Both the position numbers and the translations under genes were made by a program. Of a stretch of 64,000 nt of DNA, positions 28,059 through 35,847 are shown one piece after another; position 1 is the stretch's first letter; each line of letters begins with the position of its first letter. The notes beneath the pieces are model-generated. The model was not told the origin of the DNA and did no database searches. It saw only the letters and a list, made by a program, of their open reading frames with translations. Origin of the DNA: a virus; IMG/VR virus record IMGVR_UViG_3300009158_000035, positions 62,001-126,000 of that record, one strand, 5' to 3'.

Positions 28059-29507
28059 ATGGCCATAACTTCACTACAGTTTAGGAATAAAAACCAGTTC
28101 AGGAAATATCCTGTCAAGCAGGGGCTACCTTTTCAGGCCGACGACAGCACGGTTGTACCCGACGATCTGATAGTAAACTGTACAATTACTACCTTGTACG
28201 GTAAACATAGACTATACATCAGACAAATCTATCATAACGGCGGGGCTGTTAGAATTACAATAGCTTCAGTATTTGACGACACTGTGCTTGGTATGTTTTT
28301 TGGTGATGTTACTACAGATTTTACCACACTGCCGCTCATACCTTTTGTGCGTAATTTATCTGGGAGTATAACCGTAGGATCCGCAGTAGCACTGGCTTCA
28401 ATTACCAATACATTACACTTTACGAAAGATTCTGCCGAATTAGAAGAAAGCACTATTTTTTGTTATACCCCTCCAGCTGTAAGTAGTATTTTAGATAAAA
28501 AAAATACTGAACTTCGAGGCGATGTAAACTTTGGAATACTCACTAACCTCAAAAAAAGCAATACTGTCGCTAAAACAACACAGTTCACAATATCCAATCC
28601 AGCAGCTGTGTTTAATCTTGCCGACAAATCCACCTACTTAGACAACTGCCCAAACCCAATCATCAAAACAATTAATGAAGTAGCTCCATATCCTATAGGT
28701 GGCGAAAACAACCTGCCAGGCAATGACGGCAATATCTATATTGTAGGGGTGAGCCCTGTGGTTTTTTATGGTGTTCCCGCAACGATTACAACCGGATACA
28801 TGATTGTGGGGGCAGGTATAGAACCAAACACGTTTGTAGTGTCAGGTAACGGAAATTTTTGGCAAGTCAATATTGCTCAAACCACAAATACAGACATACC
28901 TGCAAAGGTGTTTAGATTAGCTTGGCAGGGGAAAGCTTATCTGGCTGGAGAGACCCTATACGTCAACTCAACCGAGTTAGGTACGTTGGCTGCAGGCGAT
29001 CTAATTACTGGACCAGGTATAGCCGCAGATACATACATCACAGACGTTACAGATACTTCCACATACACTATAACACCAGCACAAGGCATAGGTTCTAGTG
29101 ATTACCCGCTAGATGTATTAGGCTACGAACCCACATGGTCAGGCACAGTATCCACTGTAGAAGGAACTACTTCACTAAACATTATATCTACTACGCCAGG
29201 TACCTCAAAACCTGCAGGCGTACCAGGAGCACTTAATGTACAGACACCAGGAGTATCTTTGGATAGTTTGTGTACTCAAAAACATAAACTATTACCTCCT
29301 ACAGATATTTGCGGATTCACAGATACAGCGGCACCAGACACCTACTATAGTAAGCCTGCCTTAGGCGCCACAGGATCTGATGCATGCTCAGGTCGTCCAG
29401 CCAGGCCCGACGGAAGCTACTATAGCACCACGCGTCCTGAGTATTACTTTTGGCCTCAGTTTGTAAAACCAGAATACTACACAACATACTGGAATACTCT
29501 CAACTAA
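28059..29507 (+). CDS. Fibre-family protein B, 482 aa
   Basis: Second member of the shared N-domain family: KNQFRKYPVKQG, then VVPDDLIVNCTI and LYIRQIY in the first ~65 residues. The second shared block appears as ENNLPGNDGNIYIVG near residue 220. The middle contains two copies of a beta motif, 'G-GI--NT-VV' then 'G-GIA-DTYI-DV...YTI', of the type seen in many phage fibres and also in the insert near the end of the 2418-residue protein. The C-terminal ~60 residues are rich in Tyr and Pro (TRPEYYFWPQ, KPEYYTTYW), a likely surface tip. Confidence 0.5.
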   Translation: MAITSLQFRNKNQFRKYPVKQGLPFQADDSTVVPDDLIVNCTITTLYGKHRLYIRQIYHNGGAVRITIASVFDDTVLGMFFGDVTTDFTTLPLIPFVRNLSGSITVGSAVALASITNTLHFTKDSAELEESTIFCYTPPAVSSILDKKNTELRGDVNFGILTNLKKSNTVAKTTQFTISNPAAVFNLADKSTYLDNCPNPIIKTINEVAPYPIGGENNLPGNDGNIYIVGVSPVVFYGVPATITTGYMIVGAGIEPNTFVVSGNGNFWQVNIAQTTNTDIPAKVFRLAWQGKAYLAGETLYVNSTELGTLAAGDLITGPGIAADTYITDVTDTSTYTITPAQGIGSSDYPLDVLGYEPTWSGTVSTVEGTTSLNIISTTPGTSKPAGVPGALNVQTPGVSLDSLCTQKHKLLPPTDICGFTDTAAPDTYYSKPALGATGSDACSGRPARPDGSYYSTTRPEYYFWPQFVKPEYYTTYWNTLN

Positions 29508-29510
29508 TCT

Positions 29511-30233
29511 ATGTCAGCATATAACCCTCTTGAGTGGCAGAATGAAAACGAATTGTCTGGGTATCCTCTAAGTCAGGAAACAGATTACCTATCGCTGTTG
29601 GTGGATGCGAAGTTTATACAGTTTGATAATTTTGTACCCACACTGAACTCTTTGTTTGTGTACTCTGATAGATTAACGTTAACCATAGTGTTTGACTACG
29701 GAACACACAGCGCTGTAAATTTACTTAAATCAGACTACATCAAGGGTGAAGCTTACCAAAATTTAAGAATATATCAACCGGACACCAATCGATATCTAGG
29801 TACACTCACATTCGGAACAGGCCCTGGAGATCTTTGGAGTACCGCTGTAGGTAGATCTGTAACTTTTAACTTACCCTTTGCTACGGAGACTGTAAGAAGT
29901 ATACCTAAAAAAGACGCTGTGTATACTTTTGACGGCAGCTATGGTGATGTGTTGCTAGGCCGCACCGACGAAGACACCTCTATGTTTTATAATACAGCCA
30001 GAATAGCTGGTTTAAATGCAATTACTTTTAACGCTGTAGGAGGCGGCTCTATAAGCGGTCGCACCGCTAAAGGTCTTCGTAAAATAAACCTTGTCGGTCC
30101 TGTAGCCAATAACATCAATCTTGTATCTAATGATGTAATTAAAATTACTCCTACAAGTGCTACATCACTGTCTATAGGACTTGCTGCCGGAACACCTACC
30201 ACAGCATTCACAATACCTTCCCTCACAGCATAG
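29511..30233 (+). CDS. Fibre-family protein C, 240 aa
   Basis: Shares the family N-domain in shortened form: EWQNENELSGYPLSQET and a weaker second strand region. The C-terminal half has the block GLRKINLVGPVANNINLVS, similar in position to the 'IN-V-P--GNI-L' block of the relatives. No coiled coil or tip domain is evident, so this may be an adapter rather than a full fibre. It is separated from the gene before it by 3 bases and from the next by 4. Confidence 0.5.
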   Translation: MSAYNPLEWQNENELSGYPLSQETDYLSLLVDAKFIQFDNFVPTLNSLFVYSDRLTLTIVFDYGTHSAVNLLKSDYIKGEAYQNLRIYQPDTNRYLGTLTFGTGPGDLWSTAVGRSVTFNLPFATETVRSIPKKDAVYTFDGSYGDVLLGRTDEDTSMFYNTARIAGLNAITFNAVGGGSISGRTAKGLRKINLVGPVANNINLVSNDVIKITPTSATSLSIGLAAGTPTTAFTIPSLTA

Positions 30234-30237
30234 AATT

Positions 30238-31155
30238 ATGGAACAAGTCATTGATTGGTTGAATGAAAATGAGTTGAGGGCATACCCACTGATGACTTAT
30301 GCCAGCAAAGCTATCAGTGTAGGTACGCTGACAAAAATACCGGACGACTTTTTACTAGACCTACAACTGGTGGCATATACAGAGCTAGGAACCAGTATAG
30401 TTGCATTGACTAACATCACCAGGACATCCACATCCCTACTTGTTTCATTCGGTACGTTGTCCCCTGCAGCCACGATAGCTACATTTGTTTTACCTGCCTC
30501 AGTAGGAGCGCTAGCTATTCCCTCGTATCCTTACTACGTAAGAAATTCTAATGGCTGCCTGGCGGTCTTTGGTGCTGGGGCTGCAGCATTATATGCAGCA
30601 GCTAACAACGCCACAAATATTCCGTTAAGTATTCCTATTGAGCCGGCGTTATGTGTACAATTTAATAACGCTTGGCTAGGTGTATCATCAATTGCTACAA
30701 AGCCAGAAAAGATAGGTGACGTGGAGAACAGCAATACTGCAAATCGTTATCACCCGAAATTACCACTAACTGACTCCATTAGTACAACCTATATGACCGG
30801 AGACATCCAGTTTCTAGAAGGTTACAACTTTCGCATAAATATCAATAACGAGTTAATAGACTTGGAGGTGGGTGCAAGCTTTGGGCTAACTATGGACTGT
30901 AGTACATCATTTTTACCTATAGAATGTCTTGATTGTGATAAATTAGTTTCGTACATTAATGGTATTCCTCCAGACGCCTCAGGCAATTTTAGACTGCTCT
31001 CAGGAAGCAACGTATTAATTACTCCAGGAACAAGCATACCGTCCCCAATTAATGATCAACTAGCAGAGCAAGCTAATGAGCACTCTTTATTTGTAGGTCT
31101 AACTTTCCAGGCTACTGATCTTTGCGCTCCTATACCTGTAACCCCTGCAATTTAA
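30238..31155 (+). CDS. Fibre-family protein D, 305 aa
   Basis: Start taken at ATG 30238 because it begins the conserved domain exactly (EQVIDWLNENELRAYPL) and lies 4 bases after the previous stop; an earlier in-frame start at 30181 would overlap that gene. IPDDFLLDLQLV follows. The block INGIPPDASGNFRLLSG near residue 240 is the clearest match to protein A. Residues ~220-235 contain three cysteines (CSTSFLPIECLDC). Role in the tail-fibre network is inferred. Confidence 0.55.
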   Translation: MEQVIDWLNENELRAYPLMTYASKAISVGTLTKIPDDFLLDLQLVAYTELGTSIVALTNITRTSTSLLVSFGTLSPAATIATFVLPASVGALAIPSYPYYVRNSNGCLAVFGAGAAALYAAANNATNIPLSIPIEPALCVQFNNAWLGVSSIATKPEKIGDVENSNTANRYHPKLPLTDSISTTYMTGDIQFLEGYNFRININNELIDLEVGASFGLTMDCSTSFLPIECLDCDKLVSYINGIPPDASGNFRLLSGSNVLITPGTSIPSPINDQLAEQANEHSLFVGLTFQATDLCAPIPVTPAI

Positions 31156-31163
31156 TATCACAT

Positions 31164-31511
31164 ATGAACGAACCAAGCGCTCAATCTATACCGATGGTAA
31201 GACGGATGGTTTTGACCAGCGTCAATCAAGTACTGGTTTTGGTTAATCGCCATCCCATACTTGCAGAAAAAATGCCTAGATTCGCCAAGCTAATTGACAC
31301 TCCGCTGAGTACTGCACCTAAAAAATCATGTAACTGCGGAGGAAAGCAAAACATTACTACGCCGGACGTAAATAAGCAAATGACTGAAAACCTGCTATCT
31401 TCACTCACGAGGGAAGATTTTATGCAGATGAAAAGTATTTTAGAGCTAGATGAGTTGTGTTATTATAGTAGGGACACAACTCAGAATAAGCTGGAATTGA
31501 CCTGCGTCTAA
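31164..31511 (+). CDS. Small protein with CNCGG motif, 115 aa
   Basis: Not recognised. Start ATG 31164 (MNEPSAQSIPMV...) is chosen over upstream in-frame starts that overlap the previous gene. The N-terminal half is helical and hydrophobic; residues ~55-60 carry CNCGG, which alone is too little for a metal site without partners (another Cys lies near residue 97 and one at the end). It lies between fibre-family genes and a beta-rich structural gene, so a virion or assembly role is likely. Confidence 0.5.
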   Translation: MNEPSAQSIPMVRRMVLTSVNQVLVLVNRHPILAEKMPRFAKLIDTPLSTAPKKSCNCGGKQNITTPDVNKQMTENLLSSLTREDFMQMKSILELDELCYYSRDTTQNKLELTCV

Positions 31512-31513
31512 CT

Positions 31514-32185
31514 ATGATTGACGAAACAACACCGCAGTATTTTACACCCACAGCCACAGGCGACAGTGCAACTGTATACAAGGATGTAATCAACAACCTA
31601 GAATCTCTGCAATCTTCAGAGATAAAGGCCAGGAATAGGCAGTTCAATGTGTCTCCAGTAAACACATTGATGCTGGACGGAATCCCTGGTATACCTTTTG
31701 AGAGAAGTGCACCTAATCCCGACGTTTTCTATCAAGGAGAAGATGTAGTTTACGATATGTATCTGGTTCACGACGGAACTCCGGTGTCTTCAAGCGTCTA
31801 TGATATTTCGGCCGTGGTTAAATCTAGTCCCAGGGCGCAGACAATCACATGGCAAGGAACACAGGACGATGGTGTTTACGATGTACCGGATCAACCCGGC
31901 TTTTTTGAATTATGGATACCTTCGGTAGCTACCGAACAATTCATTGCAGGCACTTACTATTTGCAGATACAGGTTGTAGAAAAAACTGGAGCGGGACGTT
32001 TCCCTCGTAAGTTTGTATTGCTGACCACATACTTCAACATAGACTATAGCAATTTTTCAACTAACTCTGAGTCGCGCAATAACCAAGGGTTGCGCACATC
32101 TCTCGAATCTGTTTGGCCTAACTCACCTAACACTATAGGTAGACCCAACTTCAAAACAGACACTTCATTCTTCACGACAGAGTAA
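31514..32185 (+). CDS. Structural protein, 223 aa
   Basis: Not recognised. The middle (residues ~70-175) reads as an Ig-like or BACON-type beta sandwich: FYQGEDVVYDMYLVHDGTPV and later GTYYLQIQVVEK. It begins two bases after the preceding stop. It is the last gene of the long tail/fibre unit before an independent promoter, and could be a decoration or fibre-accessory protein. Confidence 0.45.
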   Translation: MIDETTPQYFTPTATGDSATVYKDVINNLESLQSSEIKARNRQFNVSPVNTLMLDGIPGIPFERSAPNPDVFYQGEDVVYDMYLVHDGTPVSSSVYDISAVVKSSPRAQTITWQGTQDDGVYDVPDQPGFFELWIPSVATEQFIAGTYYLQIQVVEKTGAGRFPRKFVLLTTYFNIDYSNFSTNSESRNNQGLRTSLESVWPNSPNTIGRPNFKTDTSFFTTE

Positions 32186-32207
32186 CCTAATATTTGCTGT
32201 ATTTTTT

Positions 32208-32242
32208 TGGTATAATACTTTGCATGGGAAATTGTTACCCAT
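32208..32242 (+). promoter_or_regulatory. Extended -10 promoter with 5' hairpin leader
   Basis: TGG then TATAAT (32208-32216) forms an extended -10 element; no good -35 is seen at normal spacing. The predicted transcript begins near 32223 and would start with a short hairpin (ATGGG 32224-32228 with CCCAT 32238-32242), a common stabiliser of mRNA 5' ends. The coding start is at 32267. Confidence 0.5.
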
Positions 32243-32266
32243 CAGTAAACCAAAACATCAAGTATT

Positions 32267-32821
32267 ATGGATAATTCAATTCAGTCAAGCTACATGATTG
32301 TGCAGGCACTCAAAAAAATGAAGAGCCTGAAAGAAGAAGTCGAAGCCACACGCCAGCTTATCTCGGCGCATTGTGCAGATTACTCTAATGAGTCTCCGGT
32401 GTATGAGACTGTGGAAAAACAAAAACAACAAATCAGTGCATGGATGCAAAGCGTTGAAGACAAGCTGCAGGCCTATACACGGCTGTCCTTGCGAGTCAAA
32501 TACACTAATTTGATGACACCCGTCACAATTCCTATGGATGACTCGTTCAATCTAACTCTTTCTCTTGAGGAGTGGATTCTTTTGCGCAGGGAAATATCCC
32601 CAATCAAGCAACTCTTGTTTTCTTCGATCGGCGACAGGTCTCTTAAGGACAAAGAGGTGCGTACAAGCGCCGGAGGCACTGAAACTGTTCAGGTGCGCAG
32701 ATACTATGACCCTGTGCTGCGCGACAAGCTACTGATGAGAGCTAAAACGCTTCCTGCGTTGATTGACTCTTATTTAGAGGTGGTCAATGCGACTACGCCG
32801 CTCATGCTGCTTCCTTCCTAG
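32267..32821 (+). CDS. Hypothetical protein, 184 aa, own transcription unit
   Basis: Not recognised. The N-terminal ~75 residues are helical and coiled-coil-like (LKKMKSLKEEVEATRQLIS, then EKQKQQISAWMQSVEDKL). The rest is alpha/beta with a basic patch. It has its own promoter and a terminator, so it is expressed separately from the tail operon, perhaps at a different time or level. No membrane segment. It lies just before the RNA island. Confidence 0.5.
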   Translation: MDNSIQSSYMIVQALKKMKSLKEEVEATRQLISAHCADYSNESPVYETVEKQKQQISAWMQSVEDKLQAYTRLSLRVKYTNLMTPVTIPMDDSFNLTLSLEEWILLRREISPIKQLLFSSIGDRSLKDKEVRTSAGGTETVQVRRYYDPVLRDKLLMRAKTLPALIDSYLEVVNATTPLMLLPS

Positions 32822-32835
32822 TTTGCGAACGAGAC

Positions 32836-32863
32836 GTGGGTCAGGGTAAATTCCCTGGCCCAC
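32836..32863 (+). terminator. Terminator hairpin before tmRNA
   Basis: 11-bp stem (GTGGGTCAGGG 32836-32846 with CCCTGGCCCAC 32853-32863, one U-G pair) and a 6-base loop, followed by a mixed T-rich run to 32880. Closes the 32267 unit and shields the tmRNA promoter. Confidence 0.65.
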
Positions 32864-32870
32864 ATACTTC

Positions 32871-32900
32871 TTGTACTTTTTATCAAAACACTGGTATAAT
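32871..32900 (+). promoter_or_regulatory. tmRNA promoter
   Basis: TTGTAC (32871-32876), 18-base spacer, TATAAT (32895-32900) with an extended -10 TGG in front (32892-32894). Transcription from about 32907 leaves a ~23-base leader removed at the tmRNA 5' end. Confidence 0.6.
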
Positions 32901-32929
32901 ATGTTGCAGTAGAAATCTATTAGCCTTTT

Positions 32930-33401
32930 GGGGGTGATCTGGTTTCGACTTAGTAAGTTAGTATATGAACTCAGCCGAGGAAGCCTGGTGGGCCTCGTTA
33001 AAATCTCTGGGCAAAAACTAAACGCCAATTCCAACGAATTCGCGCCTAGCGTGGCAGAAGCTGATGCAATCCTGGCCTCCTTCGGGTACCAGGACGCTGA
33101 AGTTTTGCTTGCTGCTTAATCGCAGCGAGCTTGCTCGCAGGTCAGGACCTAGGATAGGGGTTACCTAGTGGTTGAGAAACACCACAAAATCCTTAACGTT
33201 AGATCGAGTAATTATATGGTCAGACCTCGTTAAAAGTCTGATAATATGCCTGCAGGGGAGAAGATTGTTGAGCATTAGCAAAAACAATCGGTTTTTCTGG
33301 TTGACTTCCGGGGCACTTATAGAAAATAATCAGAACAAGCTGTAGAAAGTTCATATATTGAAGTATTAAGGACAGGGGTTCAACTCCCCTCACCTCCACC
33401 A
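32930..33401 (+). ncRNA. ssrA: Transfer-messenger RNA, 472 nt
   Basis: Rescues stalled ribosomes by acting as tRNA-Ala and then as an mRNA for a degradation tag. Seen directly: 5' GGGGGTG (32930-32936), followed by ATCTGGTTTCGAC, pairs with CACCTCC (33391-33397). The third pair is G-U, the alanine identity element. Discriminator A and encoded CCA end at 33401. The T arm AGGGG/CCCCT carries the loop TTCAACT. The tag frame probably runs 33024-33119: it begins ANSNEF, ends EVLLAA, and is 31 residues. An A at -4 before the GCC resume codon fits the family rule. A GCGAGC/GCTCGC hairpin follows the tag stop, as expected for pseudoknot-rich tmRNA. It is longer than common tmRNAs (about 350-400 nt). 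Confidence 0.9.
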
Positions 33402-33424
33402 CTTTCTGCTAGCCTAATAACCTT

Positions 33425-33646
33425 ATGGCAAGCACAGTACAACCAATCGCATCAGTACAATTCCAATTAGATCCTTTGTTCGCCACAATGCTGGCCGCAA
33501 ACGATCACAGACAGAGAAATGCATTACCTTCACACACAGAAGGCACTGTGCAACAGAATACGCATTTGTTGCCTGCAGTGACATTGTATAATTCTCACGG
33601 AATTTTGCAAAAGAGTAATCCCAACTCTTTGATTGGTTACGCTTAG
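33425..33646 (+). CDS. Small hypothetical protein, 73 aa
   Basis: Not recognised. ATG 33425 lies 24 bases after the tmRNA end and the stop lies 7 bases before the tRNA, so it fills the gap exactly. Start context is A/T-rich without Shine-Dalgarno, like other genes here. The protein is hydrophilic with a Gln/Asn-rich middle. If real, it is co-transcribed with the RNA genes. A spurious ORF is possible. Confidence 0.4.
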   Translation: MASTVQPIASVQFQLDPLFATMLAANDHRQRNALPSHTEGTVQQNTHLLPAVTLYNSHGILQKSNPNSLIGYA

Positions 33647-33652
33647 TTAAAT

Positions 33653-33728
33653 CGCGAGGTGGACAAGTGGTTAAGTCGCCAGTCTCATAAGCTGGAGATC
33701 GGAGGTTCGAATCCTCCCCTTGCAACCA
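33653..33728 (+). tRNA. tRNA with CAT anticodon (Met/Ile2 type)
   Basis: Complete 76-nt cloverleaf with encoded CCA: acceptor CGCGAGG/CCTTGCA, D stem GAC/GTC with GG in the loop, anticodon stem CCAGT/GCTGG around CTCATAA, T stem GGAGG/CCTCC with TTCGAAT. The first acceptor pair is C-A, a mismatch normally found in bacterial initiator tRNA. However, the anticodon stem lacks the three consecutive G-C pairs of initiators. It could be elongator Met, initiator-like, or Ile2 if its C34 is converted to lysidine. Confidence 0.9.
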
Positions 33729-33730
33729 AT

Positions 33731-33830
33731 TTTCCTGTAGCTCAGTGGTAGAGCGCTGCTCCCTCATGGTGAAGGACCTAAACGCAGGGATATAGCAGCG
33801 GCCGTAGGGTTCGATTCCCGACCAGGAAAT
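33731..33830 (+). tRNA. tRNA-like element with 33-nt anticodon loop
   Basis: Acceptor TTTCCTG (33731-33737) pairs perfectly with CAGGAAA (33823-33829). It has the standard T8/A9, D stem GCTC/GAGC with AGTGGTA loop, anticodon stem CTGCT (33756-33760) with AGCAG (33794-33798), and a T arm with GGG TTCGATT CCC. The anticodon loop is 33 nt instead of 7, and it contains CCCT/AGGG pairing. The T stem has an extra or mismatched base, and no CCA follows. Options: a tRNA with a ~26-nt intron, a decayed tRNA, or a tRNA-like domain of the RNA that follows. The amino acid cannot be assigned. Confidence 0.55.
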
Positions 33831-33839
33831 AAATTTCAT

Positions 33840-34520
33840 GAATAGGTACGCATGAAAAAATAAGTCGTGAGTGTTTTGATGTATCTGGGGTAAACGTGTG
33901 TCGTGTTTACATGGCTTTTCTGGCTAAAGCTACCTAGAAAGTTTCAGGTTGCCTGTCTCCAGCAACTCGTCTAACCACGACGGAGACGCTTATTTGCCCA
34001 CAACAAGTTTAAAAATGTGGTGGTGGAGGCGCAGGAGAAATCTTGCGCCCTCGGAGACCAGGCCCGTCAGACTTCTAGTCACCTGGATTTAGCGGCAGCG
34101 TTCGGCAGGTTAAGATCGAGAAAGAAAAAGCAGCAAATCAGTTGAGCAGTGTTCGCTGTAAAGAACAATATATTATAACGCAACTATAATTGGTTTTATA
34201 GACCTTTAAGGTTGAAGTTGTTAAGTGCCGCAATGAAATTAGTAGTTGCGGAAAGAATGCATGGCTCAATAACGAGTAAGTATTCAGGCAGATAGATAGT
34301 AAGGCTACTTGACTTCTTCAAGTTAACACACCTTTTGATTAAGTGTGTGTAAGGGCTCTCACTGGCCCGCAGCACTACATGAAGCACCTGTACGCAGGTG
34401 ATCTCTCGCGGTACTCGACCTGTCGAACTCTGCCGCTTGTTGTGGTAGAGTTGGTGTTAGTTTGTTCATATTGCTTGTAAGTAACCGCCCTCCTGTCACT
34501 GTAATGGTGGCAGGAGGGCA
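33840..34520 (+). ncRNA. Candidate large structured non-coding RNA, ~680 nt
   Basis: No supported protein gene is present, yet hairpins are dense: GTAAAC/GTTTAC (33890-33910), CCACA/TGTGG (about 33998-34020), an 8-bp GGCGCAGG/CTTGCGCC (34028-34049), CCAGG/CCTGG enclosing GACT/AGTC (34058-34086), ACACAC/GTGTGT (34326-34350), CACCTG-TACG-CAGGTG with a UNCG-class tetraloop (34385-34400), and a 13-bp final hairpin (34487-34519). Exact limits are unknown; a TATAAT at 34185-34190 might split it into two units. Location next to tRNA genes in a large phage fits the large ornate RNA classes GOLLD and ROOL, but no consensus was verified. Not group I intron- or RNase P-like by eye. Confidence 0.5.
34487..34519. 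terminator. Strong 13-bp hairpin between convergent units
   Basis: GCCCTCCTGTCAC (34487-34499) pairs with GTGGCAGGAGGGC (34507-34519), one U-G pair, 7-base loop. There is no T-run on either side, so it may end the RNA island's transcript by structure, act as a 3' stabiliser, or serve the minus-strand gene that ends at 34547. Confidence 0.5.
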
Positions 34521-34546
34521 TGCAGTACGATACACCGTTTCTTTAG

Positions 34547-35827
34547 CTATTCGGCAGCTGTCACGATTTTAACATTATGGCAGGTCATCTGAATCATTGT
34601 GATTAACTGCCTTACATATTTTTCATTAATGAATGGTATGCCTAGCCCCATACCTAAAAACATCTTTCTGATCCCTTTGGTGAACAGATGGCAAGACATA
34701 AAGTATTTGTCTTCCATCTCAAAGGGAACAGCATGTTCTTCGTAATACACCATTCCGCACCATATAAATTCCTCGTCGTTTTTTTTACGTATCTGCTGAA
34801 TGTCTAGCGTGAAGTTTGTTAACTGCTCTTCCTCGTTCTTTTTAACGAGATAGTATGCCTTGTCCCGTTTGAGGTATGTTTTGCCCTGCACAGTGAATTG
34901 TTGCTCTCGGCTCTTCATCCAGAAGTCGGTTAGCTGCTGTCCGCTCTTTTTTTCCAGCTCTAGTAGCTGATTATAGTTTAATGCAGCTACATGGTTTCTA
35001 AGATCGTCGTTGCCCTGCTTGCCCAGCATCAGCTCCAGGATATCTACATTGAATTTAGCGTGCTTTGCTTCGCTCCAGATTCTGATGAGCTGCTCTGTGC
35101 TTAGCATATCTGATAGCTGGATAGGCGATGTATTCCAATGGTCGTTCTTATAGTTCCAGGTATTGCCTGTCTTGACTTTGAGCTCGTTAAAATCCCGGAC
35201 AATTTCAACACCCTGACGACCATACCATCCATATTCCCCATTAAGAAACACCGTCTCGCGCTGGTTTAAATCGCTGAGCCTAGCTAGCTCTAATGAGCAG
35301 ATATGTTTAGGTGAACAGAACGACGGAATCATCACGGTCTTCTTATAGCGGTACTTACTATCTAGTGACAGCTTAGGAAAAGCTTTCAATACCTTCTCAG
35401 TCAGATACCCGAACTTGTTATTAAGAAGCTCAGACATTCCGGCCTCGTCAAGTACGTCTTTAAAGTGTACAACCTTATCATGCATTCTAGCTCTGGCGGT
35501 ATGTGCTTCCTGCACACTCAACAGCCATACAGATTGATACTGCATGATCTTTGTCTGGTCTTTAAAAAGGTTCTTCTCAGCATATTCACTATATGGTAGA
35601 CTGAAATCAAAGCAGTCGTTAAAATCTCTACATACAATACCATAAAGTCGGCGCCAGTCCTCGATAGGAAAGAAATCAAAAATGTTGCCTACAAAGTCGT
35701 TTGTTTTAGATTTTGCGTACCAACCGAACAAAGGAATACGTACAAACTCATAGTCGGATGTATTTCCTCCAAGCTTTGCCACTACACTGGGTAGATTGAT
35801 TTTAGAATTGAAACTGTTTAACAACAT
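34547..35827 (-). CDS. Unknown protein, 426 aa, minus strand
   Basis: Not recognised. Soluble, alpha/beta, without signal peptide or membrane segment. The segment KKTVMIPSFCSPKHICSLEL (residues ~165-185) has the sound of a 'IP-F-SP-RI' strand-turn found in some phage replication proteins with TOPRIM-like domains, but acidic catalytic clusters were not seen, so this is only a hint. The gene is transcribed toward the RNA island and diverges from the next gene across just 20 bases. It is isolated from other minus-strand genes. Confidence 0.6.
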   Translation of the reverse strand: MLLNSFNSKINLPSVVAKLGGNTSDYEFVRIPLFGWYAKSKTNDFVGNIFDFFPIEDWRRLYGIVCRDFNDCFDFSLPYSEYAEKNLFKDQTKIMQYQSVWLLSVQEAHTARARMHDKVVHFKDVLDEAGMSELLNNKFGYLTEKVLKAFPKLSLDSKYRYKKTVMIPSFCSPKHICSLELARLSDLNQRETVFLNGEYGWYGRQGVEIVRDFNELKVKTGNTWNYKNDHWNTSPIQLSDMLSTEQLIRIWSEAKHAKFNVDILELMLGKQGNDDLRNHVAALNYNQLLELEKKSGQQLTDFWMKSREQQFTVQGKTYLKRDKAYYLVKKNEEEQLTNFTLDIQQIRKKNDEEFIWCGMVYYEEHAVPFEMEDKYFMSCHLFTKGIRKMFLGMGLGIPFINEKYVRQLITMIQMTCHNVKIVTAAE

Positions 35828-35847
35828 AGGTAGAATAGATAATAATT

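Noticed and set aside
33009-33050. Short alternative tmRNA tag starting at the first GCA (AKTKRQFQRIRA)
   Set aside because: It is basic and ends without the hydrophobic LAA-type C-terminus recognised by host proteases; the 31-residue frame ending EVLLAA fits the family.
32928-33119. 63-residue ORF starting with TTG across the tmRNA
   Set aside because: Its C-terminal part is the tmRNA tag frame; the rest is the structured 5' region of the RNA and is not translated from an ordinary start.
33423-33839. 138-residue minus-strand ORF over the small gene, tRNA and tRNA-like element
   Set aside because: It is antisense to a clear tRNA and has no domain pattern; it arises because RNA genes lack stops in one frame.
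33840-34520. Group I intron or RNase P RNA
   Set aside because: The core motifs of those RNAs were not found by eye, and the flanks do not join into an interrupted gene.
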